Shown: positions 54,093 to 62,168 of the stretch, piece by piece | How positions within the stretch are numbered: the stretch's first letter is position 1 | Layout of the letters: each line of letters opens with the position of its first letter | From: Arthrobacter castelli DSM 16402 | GTDB lineage: Bacteria; Actinomycetota; Actinomycetes; Actinomycetales; Micrococcaceae | Assembly: GCF_000430705.1 (NCBI RefSeq) | Contig: NZ_AUMN01000016.1 | Coordinates: 1-64,000 of the forward strand | Reading direction: 5' to 3' | DNA: 64,000 nt | The notes under the pieces: generated by a model | Seen by the model: only the letters and a program-made list of their open reading frames with translations | The model's database searches: none | What the model was told of the DNA's origin: nothing | Program-made: the position numbers and the translations under genes

Positions 54093-54842
54093 ATGAACTC
54101 CACCAGCACCATCCCCGCAACCAGGACAGCCGCGCGGAACCACGACAGCGGAGCAACGCTCCAACTCACCGACGTCACCCTGCAATACCCCGACGGGGAG
54201 AACGGCCACCTCACCGCGCTCGACGCGGTCAGCCTGAAGGCCGCGGCCGGAACAGTCACCTCGCTCGTTGGCCCGTCCGGCTCGGGCAAGTCCAGCCTGC
54301 TCGCCGTCGCCGCCACACTGGTGAAGCCGACGCACGGAGAGGTATTGGTCGACGGCGTGGACATCACCGCGTTGCCGGATGCCGAACGAACGGCACTGCG
54401 CCGGGACAAGATCGGCATCATCTTCCAGCAGCCGAACCTGCTGCCGTCGCTGACCGCCGTCGAACAACTATTGATCGCCGAGCACCTGCGCGGCGTCAAG
54501 CCCCGCAAGGCCAAGGCGCGCGCGATGGAGATGCTCGACGTCGTCGGCCTGGCGGAATCCGCCTCCCGCCGGCCGCACCAGCTCTCCGGCGGGCAGCGCC
54601 AGCGGGTCAACATCGCCCGCGCGCTGATGGGAGATCCGTCAGTGCTGCTGGTGGATGAGCCGACCGCTGCCCTGGACCACGAACGTTCCGGGTCGATCGT
54701 GCGGCTGTTGTGCCAAATCACCCGGGATTTCAGCGTCGCCACCATCATGGTCACCCACGACACCGAGTTCGTTCCGCTCACCGATGCAGTGGCGACCATG
54801 CGCGACGGCGCCCTCTCGGACGCCGGGAACGTGGCGGCATAG
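54093..54842 (+). CDS. ABC transporter ATP-binding protein (DevA/MacB type)
   Basis: 249 residues. Walker A GPSGSGKSSLLAVAATL, signature LSGGQRQRVNIARALMG, Walker B VLLVDEPTAALDH, H loop IMVTHDTEFV. Pairs with the DevC-like permease. The set is divergent from a kinase-regulator pair and is likely induced by it. Confidence 0.95.
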   Translation: MNSTSTIPATRTAARNHDSGATLQLTDVTLQYPDGENGHLTALDAVSLKAAAGTVTSLVGPSGSGKSSLLAVAATLVKPTHGEVLVDGVDITALPDAERTALRRDKIGIIFQQPNLLPSLTAVEQLLIAEHLRGVKPRKAKARAMEMLDVVGLAESASRRPHQLSGGQRQRVNIARALMGDPSVLLVDEPTAALDHERSGSIVRLLCQITRDFSVATIMVTHDTEFVPLTDAVATMRDGALSDAGNVAA

Positions 54843-54859
54843 TTGTATCTCGGCCGTTT

Positions 54860-55843
54860 CTATAACGCCGCCCAGGTCTTGCCGCCGTCGTGCGTGACCA
54901 GCACCTCCCCAGGACCGCCGGCGCGGGACGCCGGACTATGAATCACATACCCATCCGATGAGGTGGTGAACACCGGGTCGTTGAAGCCAGGACCGGGGCG
55001 CTCGAACACGGAACTCCAGGACTGACCGCCATCGTTGAGATACATCAGACTGCCGATCGCGGTGCTGGTGATCAACAATGCTCCGGACGGTGCAGCCGCC
55101 AGATGCGATCTGAGCCCACGCCTGGGAGCTGTGCCGGCCGGCTCATAGGTGCGGGCCGTGTCGCCGGACCGGAAGACCGTCTTGGTGGACTTGGACCAGC
55201 CGGCGTCGCTCAGACAAAGCACTCCCACCCGGTCCGGGGAGATCGGGGCGACATCGACCAGCGTGCGGTTAAGCGCCTGAGACTTTTCGCATGGCGACGG
55301 ACGCTGGGACCAGGACCAGCCGTTAGTGGTGGCATAGAGCAAATCCGGCCGGGGATAATGCCTGCGCATCGACAAATAGGCGGTGCGGCCCTTCGCGTCC
55401 AACTGCACGTTATAGTTCGCCGGCAATTGAAGATCCGCCTGCGTCCACAGCGGCTCCAGTCCGAAGACCATTGGCCAAGTCGGGCTCCGCCAGAGCGTGG
55501 TCGGCTGGCCGCACTCATAGTCCGGGGTGGCAATACCGCAGGCGGACACGGCTATCTGGACCTTATGACCGGAAACAGCCAGCGCCAACACCTGCTGCCC
55601 TTCGCCCGGCAACTCCGCCCGGTTCCAGGTGCGCCCGCCGTCGTCGGTGCTGTAGAGGTCCGGCCCGAAGGCGAAGCCCATTCCCAAGGGACTCATCTGC
55701 AGGCTGCTTACCCCGTGCCCTCCTGCCTCGGCGATGGGCGCCGGGACGGTGCCGGCCGAGCCCCAATGCCTGCCGGCGTCGCGGCTGTGAATGACCGTGC
55801 TGCAACTGTGACTCTTGACATATCCGGCGCGAGGCTCAAACAT
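54860..55843 (-). CDS. BNR/Asp-box repeat protein, N-terminus possibly lost
   Basis: 327 residues with several Asp-box motifs: STDDGGRTWN, LNDGGQSWSS, THDGGKTWAAL, and weaker ones such as HSRDAGRHWG near the N-terminus. These form a beta propeller as in sialidase-like or photosynthesis-assembly-like proteins. No signal peptide or membrane segment is seen and it begins inside a repeat, so the gene may have lost its 5' part. Its start lies only 55 bases from the start of the sugar-binding protein gene, transcribed the other way. Confidence 0.75.
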   Translation of the reverse strand: MFEPRAGYVKSHSCSTVIHSRDAGRHWGSAGTVPAPIAEAGGHGVSSLQMSPLGMGFAFGPDLYSTDDGGRTWNRAELPGEGQQVLALAVSGHKVQIAVSACGIATPDYECGQPTTLWRSPTWPMVFGLEPLWTQADLQLPANYNVQLDAKGRTAYLSMRRHYPRPDLLYATTNGWSWSQRPSPCEKSQALNRTLVDVAPISPDRVGVLCLSDAGWSKSTKTVFRSGDTARTYEPAGTAPRRGLRSHLAAAPSGALLITSTAIGSLMYLNDGGQSWSSVFERPGPGFNDPVFTTSSDGYVIHSPASRAGGPGEVLVTHDGGKTWAAL

Positions 55844-55855
55844 AGTCTCTAATCA

Positions 55856-55869
55856 TCGATACGTATCGA
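55856..55869. promoter_or_regulatory. Perfect 14-bp palindrome, LacI-type operator candidate
   Basis: TCGATACGTATCGA is fully palindromic with a central CG, the style of LacI/GalR operators. It ends 29 bases before the ATG of the sugar-binding lipoprotein, and the operon's own LacI gene lies at 61013-62086. TTGACA at 55815-55820 could be part of the promoter. Confidence 0.65.
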
Positions 55870-55898
55870 CTCTCGGACATACTTCTAGAAAGGCGCCT

Positions 55899-57125
55899 AT
55901 GCCTCGGAATCGGAAAGTGGCACGAACGCTGGCCCTGCTCGCCGTTCCGGTCCTTCTGGGGACCGCCGGATGCAGCACGGGACCGCTGGGAAGTGACGAC
56001 CCCAATACGCTCCGGGTCGTCGACTACTACAACAATGAGCCGAGCAACACGTCGATCCAGCATGCCCTCGACAAGTGTGCGAACGAGACCGGCGTCGATC
56101 TGGTCAGGAACACTATCCCCGGCGAGGCGCTGGTGCAGAAGGTTCTGCAGATGGCCTCGTCCGATACGCTTCCCGATCTGCTGATGCTCGACAATCCGGA
56201 TATGGCGCAGTTCGCCTCGATTGGCGGCCTGGTGCCGTTGGACAAGTTCGACGTCGATACACAGGGAATCTCGGAGAACGTCCTCGACGCCGGCAGTTAC
56301 CAGGGCGAAGTCTACGGACTCGCCCCTACGGTCAACACGATCTCGCTGTTTTACAACAAGGACATCCTCCGAAAGCAGGGGATTGAACCGCCGGATACCT
56401 GGGCAGAACTGAAGCGGACCGCCAAGCAGCTCACGACCAAAGACCGCTACGGCTTCGCCTTCTCCGGTGCGGCCAGTTATGAGGGGACCTGGCAGTTCCT
56501 TCCCTTCATGTGGTCCAACGGCGGCGATGAGACCAACATCGACAGCAAGGAAGTCACCGAGGCGCTCCAGCTGCTGACCGATATGGTCAAGGCCGGCTCC
56601 GTGTCGCAGAGCGTTGTCAACTGGGGCCAGGGCGAAGTCATCGACAGGTTTATCGGGCAAAAGGCCGCCATGGTGGTCAATGGACCGTGGAATCTTCCCC
56701 GGCTCAAGGCGGAAGCCACGTTCGATTTCGGCGTGGTGCCCATCCCGGTTCCTGATCCCGGTGACACATCAGTGGCACCGCTGGGTGGCGAAGTGTGGAC
56801 CGTCCCGAAGACGGAGAATCCGGACAAGCAGGCCATGGCCGCCGAAATGATTGAGTGCCTGAACACAGACGAGAACCAGATGGCCATGGCGAAGGATCGC
56901 CTGACTATCCCCTCCAAGCCGGACGTCGCAGCCGAATACGCCAAGCAGAGCGAGGCCGCAGAGACGTTCGTCAACCAGGTCGGCGGGGCGCGTGCCCGGA
57001 CCGCCAAGCTGGGCGAGGACTGGCCCGCGACGGCGCAGGCAATTTACACGGCCGTCCAGACCGCCCTGACCGGGCAGGCCAGCCCCGAAGTCGCCCTCGA
57101 TAGAGCAGCGAGGACCATCAAATGA
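55899..57125 (+). CDS. Sugar ABC transporter substrate-binding lipoprotein
   Basis: 408 residues. The signal peptide ends in the lipobox LLGTAGCS with Cys25. The mature part is a family 1 solute-binding protein with LYGLAPTVNTISLFYNKDIL-like sequence (VYGLAPTVNTISLFYNKDI) and GKAAMVVNGPWN-type QKAAMVVNGPWNLP. The ATG at 55899 follows AGAAAGG; the longer frame is not needed. First gene of the uptake operon; the stop overlaps the next start. Confidence 0.95.
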   Translation: MPRNRKVARTLALLAVPVLLGTAGCSTGPLGSDDPNTLRVVDYYNNEPSNTSIQHALDKCANETGVDLVRNTIPGEALVQKVLQMASSDTLPDLLMLDNPDMAQFASIGGLVPLDKFDVDTQGISENVLDAGSYQGEVYGLAPTVNTISLFYNKDILRKQGIEPPDTWAELKRTAKQLTTKDRYGFAFSGAASYEGTWQFLPFMWSNGGDETNIDSKEVTEALQLLTDMVKAGSVSQSVVNWGQGEVIDRFIGQKAAMVVNGPWNLPRLKAEATFDFGVVPIPVPDPGDTSVAPLGGEVWTVPKTENPDKQAMAAEMIECLNTDENQMAMAKDRLTIPSKPDVAAEYAKQSEAAETFVNQVGGARARTAKLGEDWPATAQAIYTAVQTALTGQASPEVALDRAARTIK

Positions 57126-58063
57126 GTGCCGTAGCCACCCCCGTGGAGACGAAGCCCGTCCACCGGCCTGAATCGCGCCGAGTGAACCACCGCCGGCGCG
57201 ACCAGATCATCAAATGGATGTTCATGGCCCCCGCGATTCTCTACGTCGCGCTGTTCTTCGGCTATCCGATCGTGCAGAACTTCCTGATGAGCTTCCAGAG
57301 CTACACGGCGGAAACGTTCTTCACCGATGAGGCACCGTTTATCGGCTTCGACAATTATGTTCATGCCTTCAACAACCCGATCTTCGGGCAGGCCATGCTG
57401 AACACTGGACTCTTCACGGCGGGATCGATCGCCGGCCAGTTCGTGATCGGTATGGCCATTGCGCTGTTCTTCCGGCGCAGATTCCCTTTGAACGGGCTGC
57501 TGCGGTCCATGCTGCTGCTTCCATGGCTGATCCCGCTGATCGTCTCCAGTGCGGTGTGGCAGGCGATGCTGCAGCAGGAAGGCGGCATCATCAACCAGTT
57601 CCTGGGGATCTTCTCGATACCCGCCGTCCCCTGGCTGAGCAGTCCTGACGTCGCCCTGACCGCCGTCATCCTGGTCAATATCTGGATCGGCATCCCGTTC
57701 AACGTCGCAATTCTCTACAGCGGCCTGCAGGGTATCCCCGATGAACTGTACGAGGCCGGCGAACTCGACGGCGCGACCGGGTGGCGCTCATTCAGGTACA
57801 TCACCTGGCCGCTGCTGCGTCCGGTGGTCAGCGTTGTGCTATTGCTCGGAGTGGTCTACACCCTCAAGCTGCTGGACGTGATTCTCGGGCTGACCAACGG
57901 CGGTCCGGCGAACTCGACGCAGACACTGTCGACGCTGTCCTACCAGGTCTCCTTCGTCGAGTTCGACTTCGGCCAGGGCGCAGCGTTCGCGAACATCCTG
58001 ATCGCCATCTCCCTCGTGTTCGCCGCGATCTACCTGTACACCAACCGGCGTTCCGCCCAGTGA
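57122..58063 (+). CDS. Sugar ABC transporter permease (MalF type)
   Basis: 313 residues, six membrane segments. The EAA loop reads ELYEAGELDGATGWRSFRYI, the contact for the ATPase. Start ATGA overlap with the binding-protein gene. Shares the complex with the next permease. Confidence 0.95.
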   Translation: MSAVATPVETKPVHRPESRRVNHRRRDQIIKWMFMAPAILYVALFFGYPIVQNFLMSFQSYTAETFFTDEAPFIGFDNYVHAFNNPIFGQAMLNTGLFTAGSIAGQFVIGMAIALFFRRRFPLNGLLRSMLLLPWLIPLIVSSAVWQAMLQQEGGIINQFLGIFSIPAVPWLSSPDVALTAVILVNIWIGIPFNVAILYSGLQGIPDELYEAGELDGATGWRSFRYITWPLLRPVVSVVLLLGVVYTLKLLDVILGLTNGGPANSTQTLSTLSYQVSFVEFDFGQGAAFANILIAISLVFAAIYLYTNRRSAQ

Positions 58064-58077
58064 AGAGGAGACGTTCC

Positions 58078-58911
58078 ATGTATGCGCTGACGCTACGCAC
58101 CCGCCGCTCGGTGGGCCGGTGGTCCAATATGACCGGCGGGCTGATCCTGCTGGCCGTCCTGCTGTTCCCGGTGTACTGGATGGTCAACCTCTCGCTCTCG
58201 CCCGGTGGCAGCACATTGACCAGCGAATTGTTCCCGGCGGACCCGAGCCTTCAGGGGTATAAAACGGCCATCGCCGACCAGGGCGGCAACCTGGTCACCA
58301 GCCTGCTGGTGGCGCTCGGATCCGTGGCGCTGTCGCTGGCGGTCGCGACACCGGCGGCCTACGCCATCGCCCAGTTCAGGCTCAAGGGTGCACGCATTCT
58401 GCTGCTGGCCGTCGTCGTCGGACAGATGATTCCCGGAATTGTGCTGGCCAACGCCCTCTATGACGCGTTCAACAAACTGGGTCTGCTGAACTCAATCCTG
58501 GGGCTCATCCTCGCGAACGCAACCGCCGGCGTCCCCTTTGCCGTGCTGATCATCAGCGCGTTCATGCAGGCTGTCCCGCCCGGAATCATCGAAGCTGCCC
58601 GGGTCGATGGCGCCGGACACGTGCGTGCGTTCCTTTCAGTGGTGCTGCCGGTCAGCACTAATGCGCTTGTCACCGCCGGCATTTTCAGCTTCCTGTTCGC
58701 CTGGAGCGACTTCCTGTTTGCCCTGACCCTGACCACCACCGAACGGGTCCGGCCCATCACCTTGGGGATTTACCAGTACATCGGCACCCAGGTGACCAAC
58801 TGGAACTCGGTGATGGCCACGGCCGTGCTGGCCTCCATCCCCGCCGTCATCCTGCTGGTTTCGGCGCAGAAATTCATCGCCGCCGGAGCCACCGGCGGAG
58901 CCATCAAATAG
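58078..58911 (+). CDS. Sugar ABC transporter permease (MalG type)
   Basis: 277 residues, six membrane segments. The EAA loop reads IIEAARVDGAGHVRAFLSVV. AGAGGAG precedes the ATG at 58078. No ATPase gene is present in the operon, so a shared MsmK-like ATPase encoded elsewhere must energise the transporter. Confidence 0.95.
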   Translation: MYALTLRTRRSVGRWSNMTGGLILLAVLLFPVYWMVNLSLSPGGSTLTSELFPADPSLQGYKTAIADQGGNLVTSLLVALGSVALSLAVATPAAYAIAQFRLKGARILLLAVVVGQMIPGIVLANALYDAFNKLGLLNSILGLILANATAGVPFAVLIISAFMQAVPPGIIEAARVDGAGHVRAFLSVVLPVSTNALVTAGIFSFLFAWSDFLFALTLTTTERVRPITLGIYQYIGTQVTNWNSVMATAVLASIPAVILLVSAQKFIAAGATGGAIK

Positions 58912-58976
58912 ACGGGGTCGTCAAAAGGCGAATCCGCATGTCACGCCACGATTACCAACAACAGAAAGGCCCAATC

Positions 58977-59771
58977 ATGACCAGAACCAGCCCGCTGCGG
59001 GTCACGGTGTGGAGCGAGAACCGGCACGAACAACGCGATCAACGGGTGCGGGACAATTATCCGGAGGGCATGCACGCCACCGTCGCCTCTGCGATCAAGG
59101 ACCATCTGGGCGACGACGTCGACATCACCATTGCGCTGCTGGACGACCCGGAGCACGGCCTGACCGAAGACGTGTTAAGCCGGACCGACGTGCTCACCTG
59201 GTGGGGCCACATGGCCCACGACGAGGTGGCCGACGACGTCGTCGCGCGGGTGCAGCAGCATGTGCTCTCCGGCATGGGGCTGGTGGTGCTGCACTCGGGA
59301 CACTGGTCGAAAATCTTCACCACCCTGATGGGAACCACCTGCACGTTGCGCTGGCGGAATGAGGCCGACCGGGAACTCGTGTGGACGGTGGATCCGACCC
59401 ACCCCATCGCCGAGGGCGTGCCGCATCCCATCGTCATCGAAGAGCAGGAGATGTACGGGGAGTTCTTCGACATTCCGACTCCGGACGAGTTGATTTTCAT
59501 CAGTACCTTCTCCGGTGGCGAGGCCTTCCGCAGCGGCTGCACGTTCAAGCGCGGCCGCGGAAGAATCTTCTACTTCAGCCCCGGCGACCAGGACTACCCC
59601 GTCTACCACCACGACGACGTCCGCCGGGTGATTGCCAACGGTGTGGGCTGGGCGGAGAGCCGGCATGACCGCCGGGAACTGCCGTACCTGGACCGCTTCG
59701 AAACGGACTGGTTCCTCACCGGAGCCGCCGGCCAGGGCGTGGGGGACGCGCAGGCGGGAGGGCTGCATTGA
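58977..59771 (+). CDS. ThuA-domain protein
   Basis: 264 residues. The ThuA fold resembles glutamine amidotransferase class I. LTWWGHMAHDEVADDVV, GMGLVVLHSGHWSKIF and GRIFYFSPGDQDYPVYHHDD are typical. ThuA acts in trehalose-type disaccharide use, in pathways with 3-keto sugars. The ATG at 58977 has AGAAAGG 7 bases before it, as in the first gene of the operon; an ATG at 58938 is possible. Its TGA overlaps the TTG start of the oxidoreductase. Confidence 0.9.
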   Translation: MTRTSPLRVTVWSENRHEQRDQRVRDNYPEGMHATVASAIKDHLGDDVDITIALLDDPEHGLTEDVLSRTDVLTWWGHMAHDEVADDVVARVQQHVLSGMGLVVLHSGHWSKIFTTLMGTTCTLRWRNEADRELVWTVDPTHPIAEGVPHPIVIEEQEMYGEFFDIPTPDELIFISTFSGGEAFRSGCTFKRGRGRIFYFSPGDQDYPVYHHDDVRRVIANGVGWAESRHDRRELPYLDRFETDWFLTGAAGQGVGDAQAGGLH

Positions 59772-60991
59772 AGTTCCGCACCATCGCCTGCGGGCGGCCG
59801 CTGAAGCTCGTCGTGATCGGCGCCGGGTCGATGGGACGGGGGTGGATCGACACCGTCCGGCGGAACCCGGACTGCGAACTGGCCGGCATCGCCGACATCA
59901 ACCTGGACGCCGCCCGGGACGCCGCGACCGGGACGGGATCCCCGGATCTGCCTGCGGGGACCGGGGCACCGGAGCTGCCGGTCGGAACCGACGGCGTCGA
60001 GCTGGCACAGCAAGTCGGCGCGGACGCCGTCGTCGACGTCACCATCCCATCGCAGCACTATCCGGTGACGGTCAAGGCGCTGGAGGCCGGACTGCCTGTC
60101 CTCGGCGAGAAACCGGTGGCGGCCACTATCGCCGAATCGCTGTCGCTGGCTGCCACCGCTGAGCGTACCGGGGAGCTGTTCATGGTGTCCCAATCGAGGC
60201 GGTACAACCCCCACGTCTTCGCGCTCAAGGACAAGATCAGCGCCCTCGGCGACACCGGCATCGTCAACACGCAGTTCTACAAGGCGCCCCGCTTCGGCGG
60301 ATTCCGTGAGGAAATGGACCATGTGCTGCTGATCGACATGGCCATCCACCCCTTCGATACGGTCAGGTTCCTGCTCGACGCCGACCCTGTGTCGGTCACC
60401 GCGGAAGAATTTAATCCGGCCTGGAGCTGGTACCGGGGATCCGCAACTGCCAGCGTCAGTTTCACCATGACCGGCGGCATCAAGTACCTCTACCAGGGCA
60501 GTTGGTGCAGTCCCGGATTCGAGACTTCGTGGAACGGCCAGTGGCGCGTCAGCGGGTCCAATGGTTCCGCGCTGTGGGATGGAGACAACGATCCCGCCGC
60601 CGATGTGGCGGGAGTGGACTCCGGGACGGCCGGCAACGGTGCAGTCAGTGGCACGACGGTGGCGGAACCGGCGTCGATGTATGACAGCCCGAATGTGAGC
60701 ATTGCCGGTTCACTGGCGCAGTTCGTTTCGGCCCTGCGCAGCGGCGAAACCCCCTTGGGCGAGGTACATGAAAACATCATGAGCCTCGTCATGGTCGAGG
60801 CAGCAGTGCGGGCCTCCACCACGGACAGCCGCGTCTATATTGACGACGTGCTGGATGAGGCGCATCGGGCCGCCATCGAGCAGGAGTCCCATCCGGAAAC
60901 CCGGGAGATCCTGGCCTCGTGGACGTCGGTGCGTGGCGCCCTGGCCGGGCTGCCGCAGCAGGCACGAGCCCGGGAGGCGCCAGCCGGGTGA
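59768..60991 (+). CDS. Gfo/Idh/MocA-family oxidoreductase
   Basis: 407 residues. N-terminal Rossmann motif VVIGAGSMGRGWIDTVRR, the family's conserved Lys in GLPVLGEKPVAAT, and C-terminal substrate domain with HVLLIDMAIHPFDTVRFLL. It oxidises a sugar or polyol with NAD(P). The start codon is TTG with GGGAGGG upstream and a four-base overlap with thuA. A 9-residue tandem duplication (residues 55-72) sits after the second beta strand and is unusual for the family. Confidence 0.93.
   Translation: MKFRTIACGRPLKLVVIGAGSMGRGWIDTVRRNPDCELAGIADINLDAARDAATGTGSPDLPAGTGAPELPVGTDGVELAQQVGADAVVDVTIPSQHYPVTVKALEAGLPVLGEKPVAATIAESLSLAATAERTGELFMVSQSRRYNPHVFALKDKISALGDTGIVNTQFYKAPRFGGFREEMDHVLLIDMAIHPFDTVRFLLDADPVSVTAEEFNPAWSWYRGSATASVSFTMTGGIKYLYQGSWCSPGFETSWNGQWRVSGSNGSALWDGDNDPAADVAGVDSGTAGNGAVSGTTVAEPASMYDSPNVSIAGSLAQFVSALRSGETPLGEVHENIMSLVMVEAAVRASTTDSRVYIDDVLDEAHRAAIEQESHPETREILASWTSVRGALAGLPQQARAREAPAG
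59930..59983 (+). repeat. 27-bp imperfect tandem repeat inside the oxidoreductase gene
   Basis: Two adjacent 27-base units encode GTGSPDLPA and GTGAPELPV, followed by GTD, which looks like the start of the original segment. The repeat is in frame and lies in the NAD-binding domain. Confidence 0.85.
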
Positions 60992-60997
60992 CGTCCG

Positions 60998-61025
60998 GGC
61001 GACAAGCTGCTGCTATTCTGTCGCC
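60998..61025. terminator. Hairpin between the converging sugar operon and lacI
   Basis: GGCGACA (60998-61004) pairs with TGTCGCC (61019-61025) across a 14-base loop. It lies in the 21-base gap between the operon stop and the lacI stop and runs into the lacI end, so it may serve both directions. Confidence 0.4.
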
Positions 61026-62086
61026 GCGCCTGGCCGGTCGGGGACGCTGTCCCGTTCAATTAGCAGCGGCTCGATGAGCTGGACGGGTGTGGCACCGCTG
61101 TGGCCGGTTTCCACCAATTCAACGGCCCGCGCCACCGCGAGGCGGCTCACTTCCTCGCGGCGCGGGTCGATGTTGGTGATTCGCACCGGCAGGTTCTCGG
61201 CCTCGTCATGATCGCAAACTGCAATCAGACCCGTCGTCGCGCCGACGTCGAGCCCTCCGGCGGTGAGCGCATGATAGGGGGAGAACGGATTCATCATGCA
61301 GATGAAGCCTGTCAACGATGGCTGGTGACTGCGCAGCTCCGCCAGTCCTTTCCGGACCCCTTCATAGGTGCCCTCGGGCCGGATCACCGTGACGACGTCG
61401 TCATTGTTGCTGTTGGCGCCGCCACCGGTGCCTTGCACCGCCGCGGCGTTCCGTGCGCCGGCGATCAACCGGTCGGGGAAATTCTTGTCCTGGGTGCTGC
61501 TCATCCGGGGAATCAGCAACCCGATCCGGGTGTGGCCCGCCCGCGTCAGCCGCCCGACAGCCAATTCACCCGCCGCTGCGAAGTCCAGATCGACGCAGTT
61601 GAAGCCCTCCCGCCCCGGCGGAACGCCGATCAGCACGCCGGGAATGTCGACGGCGGCAATCGCCTCCAGCCTGGGGTCCGCCGTCGCAATTTCCATGATG
61701 ATCAGGGCATCGCACAGTGAGGTTTTGGCGACCCGGCGGATACCGTCCGGCCCTTCGTCCTCGGTGACAATCAGGATGTCGTAACCGTAGGAGCGTGCCG
61801 TCGCGGCGATGTGGAGCACGAACATCATCATGGATGAACGGTCGAACCTGCCCCGTGCCGGCATGATCAGCCCAATGACGTGCGACTTGCGTCCCCGCAG
61901 CGCGCGGGCACCGGAGTTGGGCTGGTAGGACAGTTCGGCAATGGCCCGATTGATCCGATCCTTCACATCCGGCGAAACGGACCTCTTCCCGCTGAGCGCA
62001 TACGAGACGGTGCTTTGGGACACACCGGCCAGCCGCGCCACGTCCTTGCTGGTGGGGGCGCTTTGTCCGGCGCTGCTGTTCGACAC
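61013..62086 (-). CDS. LacI-family transcriptional regulator
   Basis: 357 residues. HTH and hinge: TSKDVARLAGVSQSTVSYAL, then ELSYQPNSGARALRGRKSHV. A periplasmic-binding-like effector domain follows. It converges on the sugar operon and most likely represses it, with the palindrome at 55856-55869 as candidate operator. The ligand is probably the imported sugar or a product of its oxidation. Confidence 0.93.
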   Translation of the reverse strand: MSNSSAGQSAPTSKDVARLAGVSQSTVSYALSGKRSVSPDVKDRINRAIAELSYQPNSGARALRGRKSHVIGLIMPARGRFDRSSMMMFVLHIAATARSYGYDILIVTEDEGPDGIRRVAKTSLCDALIIMEIATADPRLEAIAAVDIPGVLIGVPPGREGFNCVDLDFAAAGELAVGRLTRAGHTRIGLLIPRMSSTQDKNFPDRLIAGARNAAAVQGTGGGANSNNDDVVTVIRPEGTYEGVRKGLAELRSHQPSLTGFICMMNPFSPYHALTAGGLDVGATTGLIAVCDHDEAENLPVRITNIDPRREEVSRLAVARAVELVETGHSGATPVQLIEPLLIERDSVPDRPGAATE

Positions 62087-62168
62087 AACTCTTCCTTTGA
62101 GCTAAAGCCCTTCAGCGGGCGGGGATAGACCTTTCCGTCAATCCTATTCTGCAGGTCTCATTCGGCCC

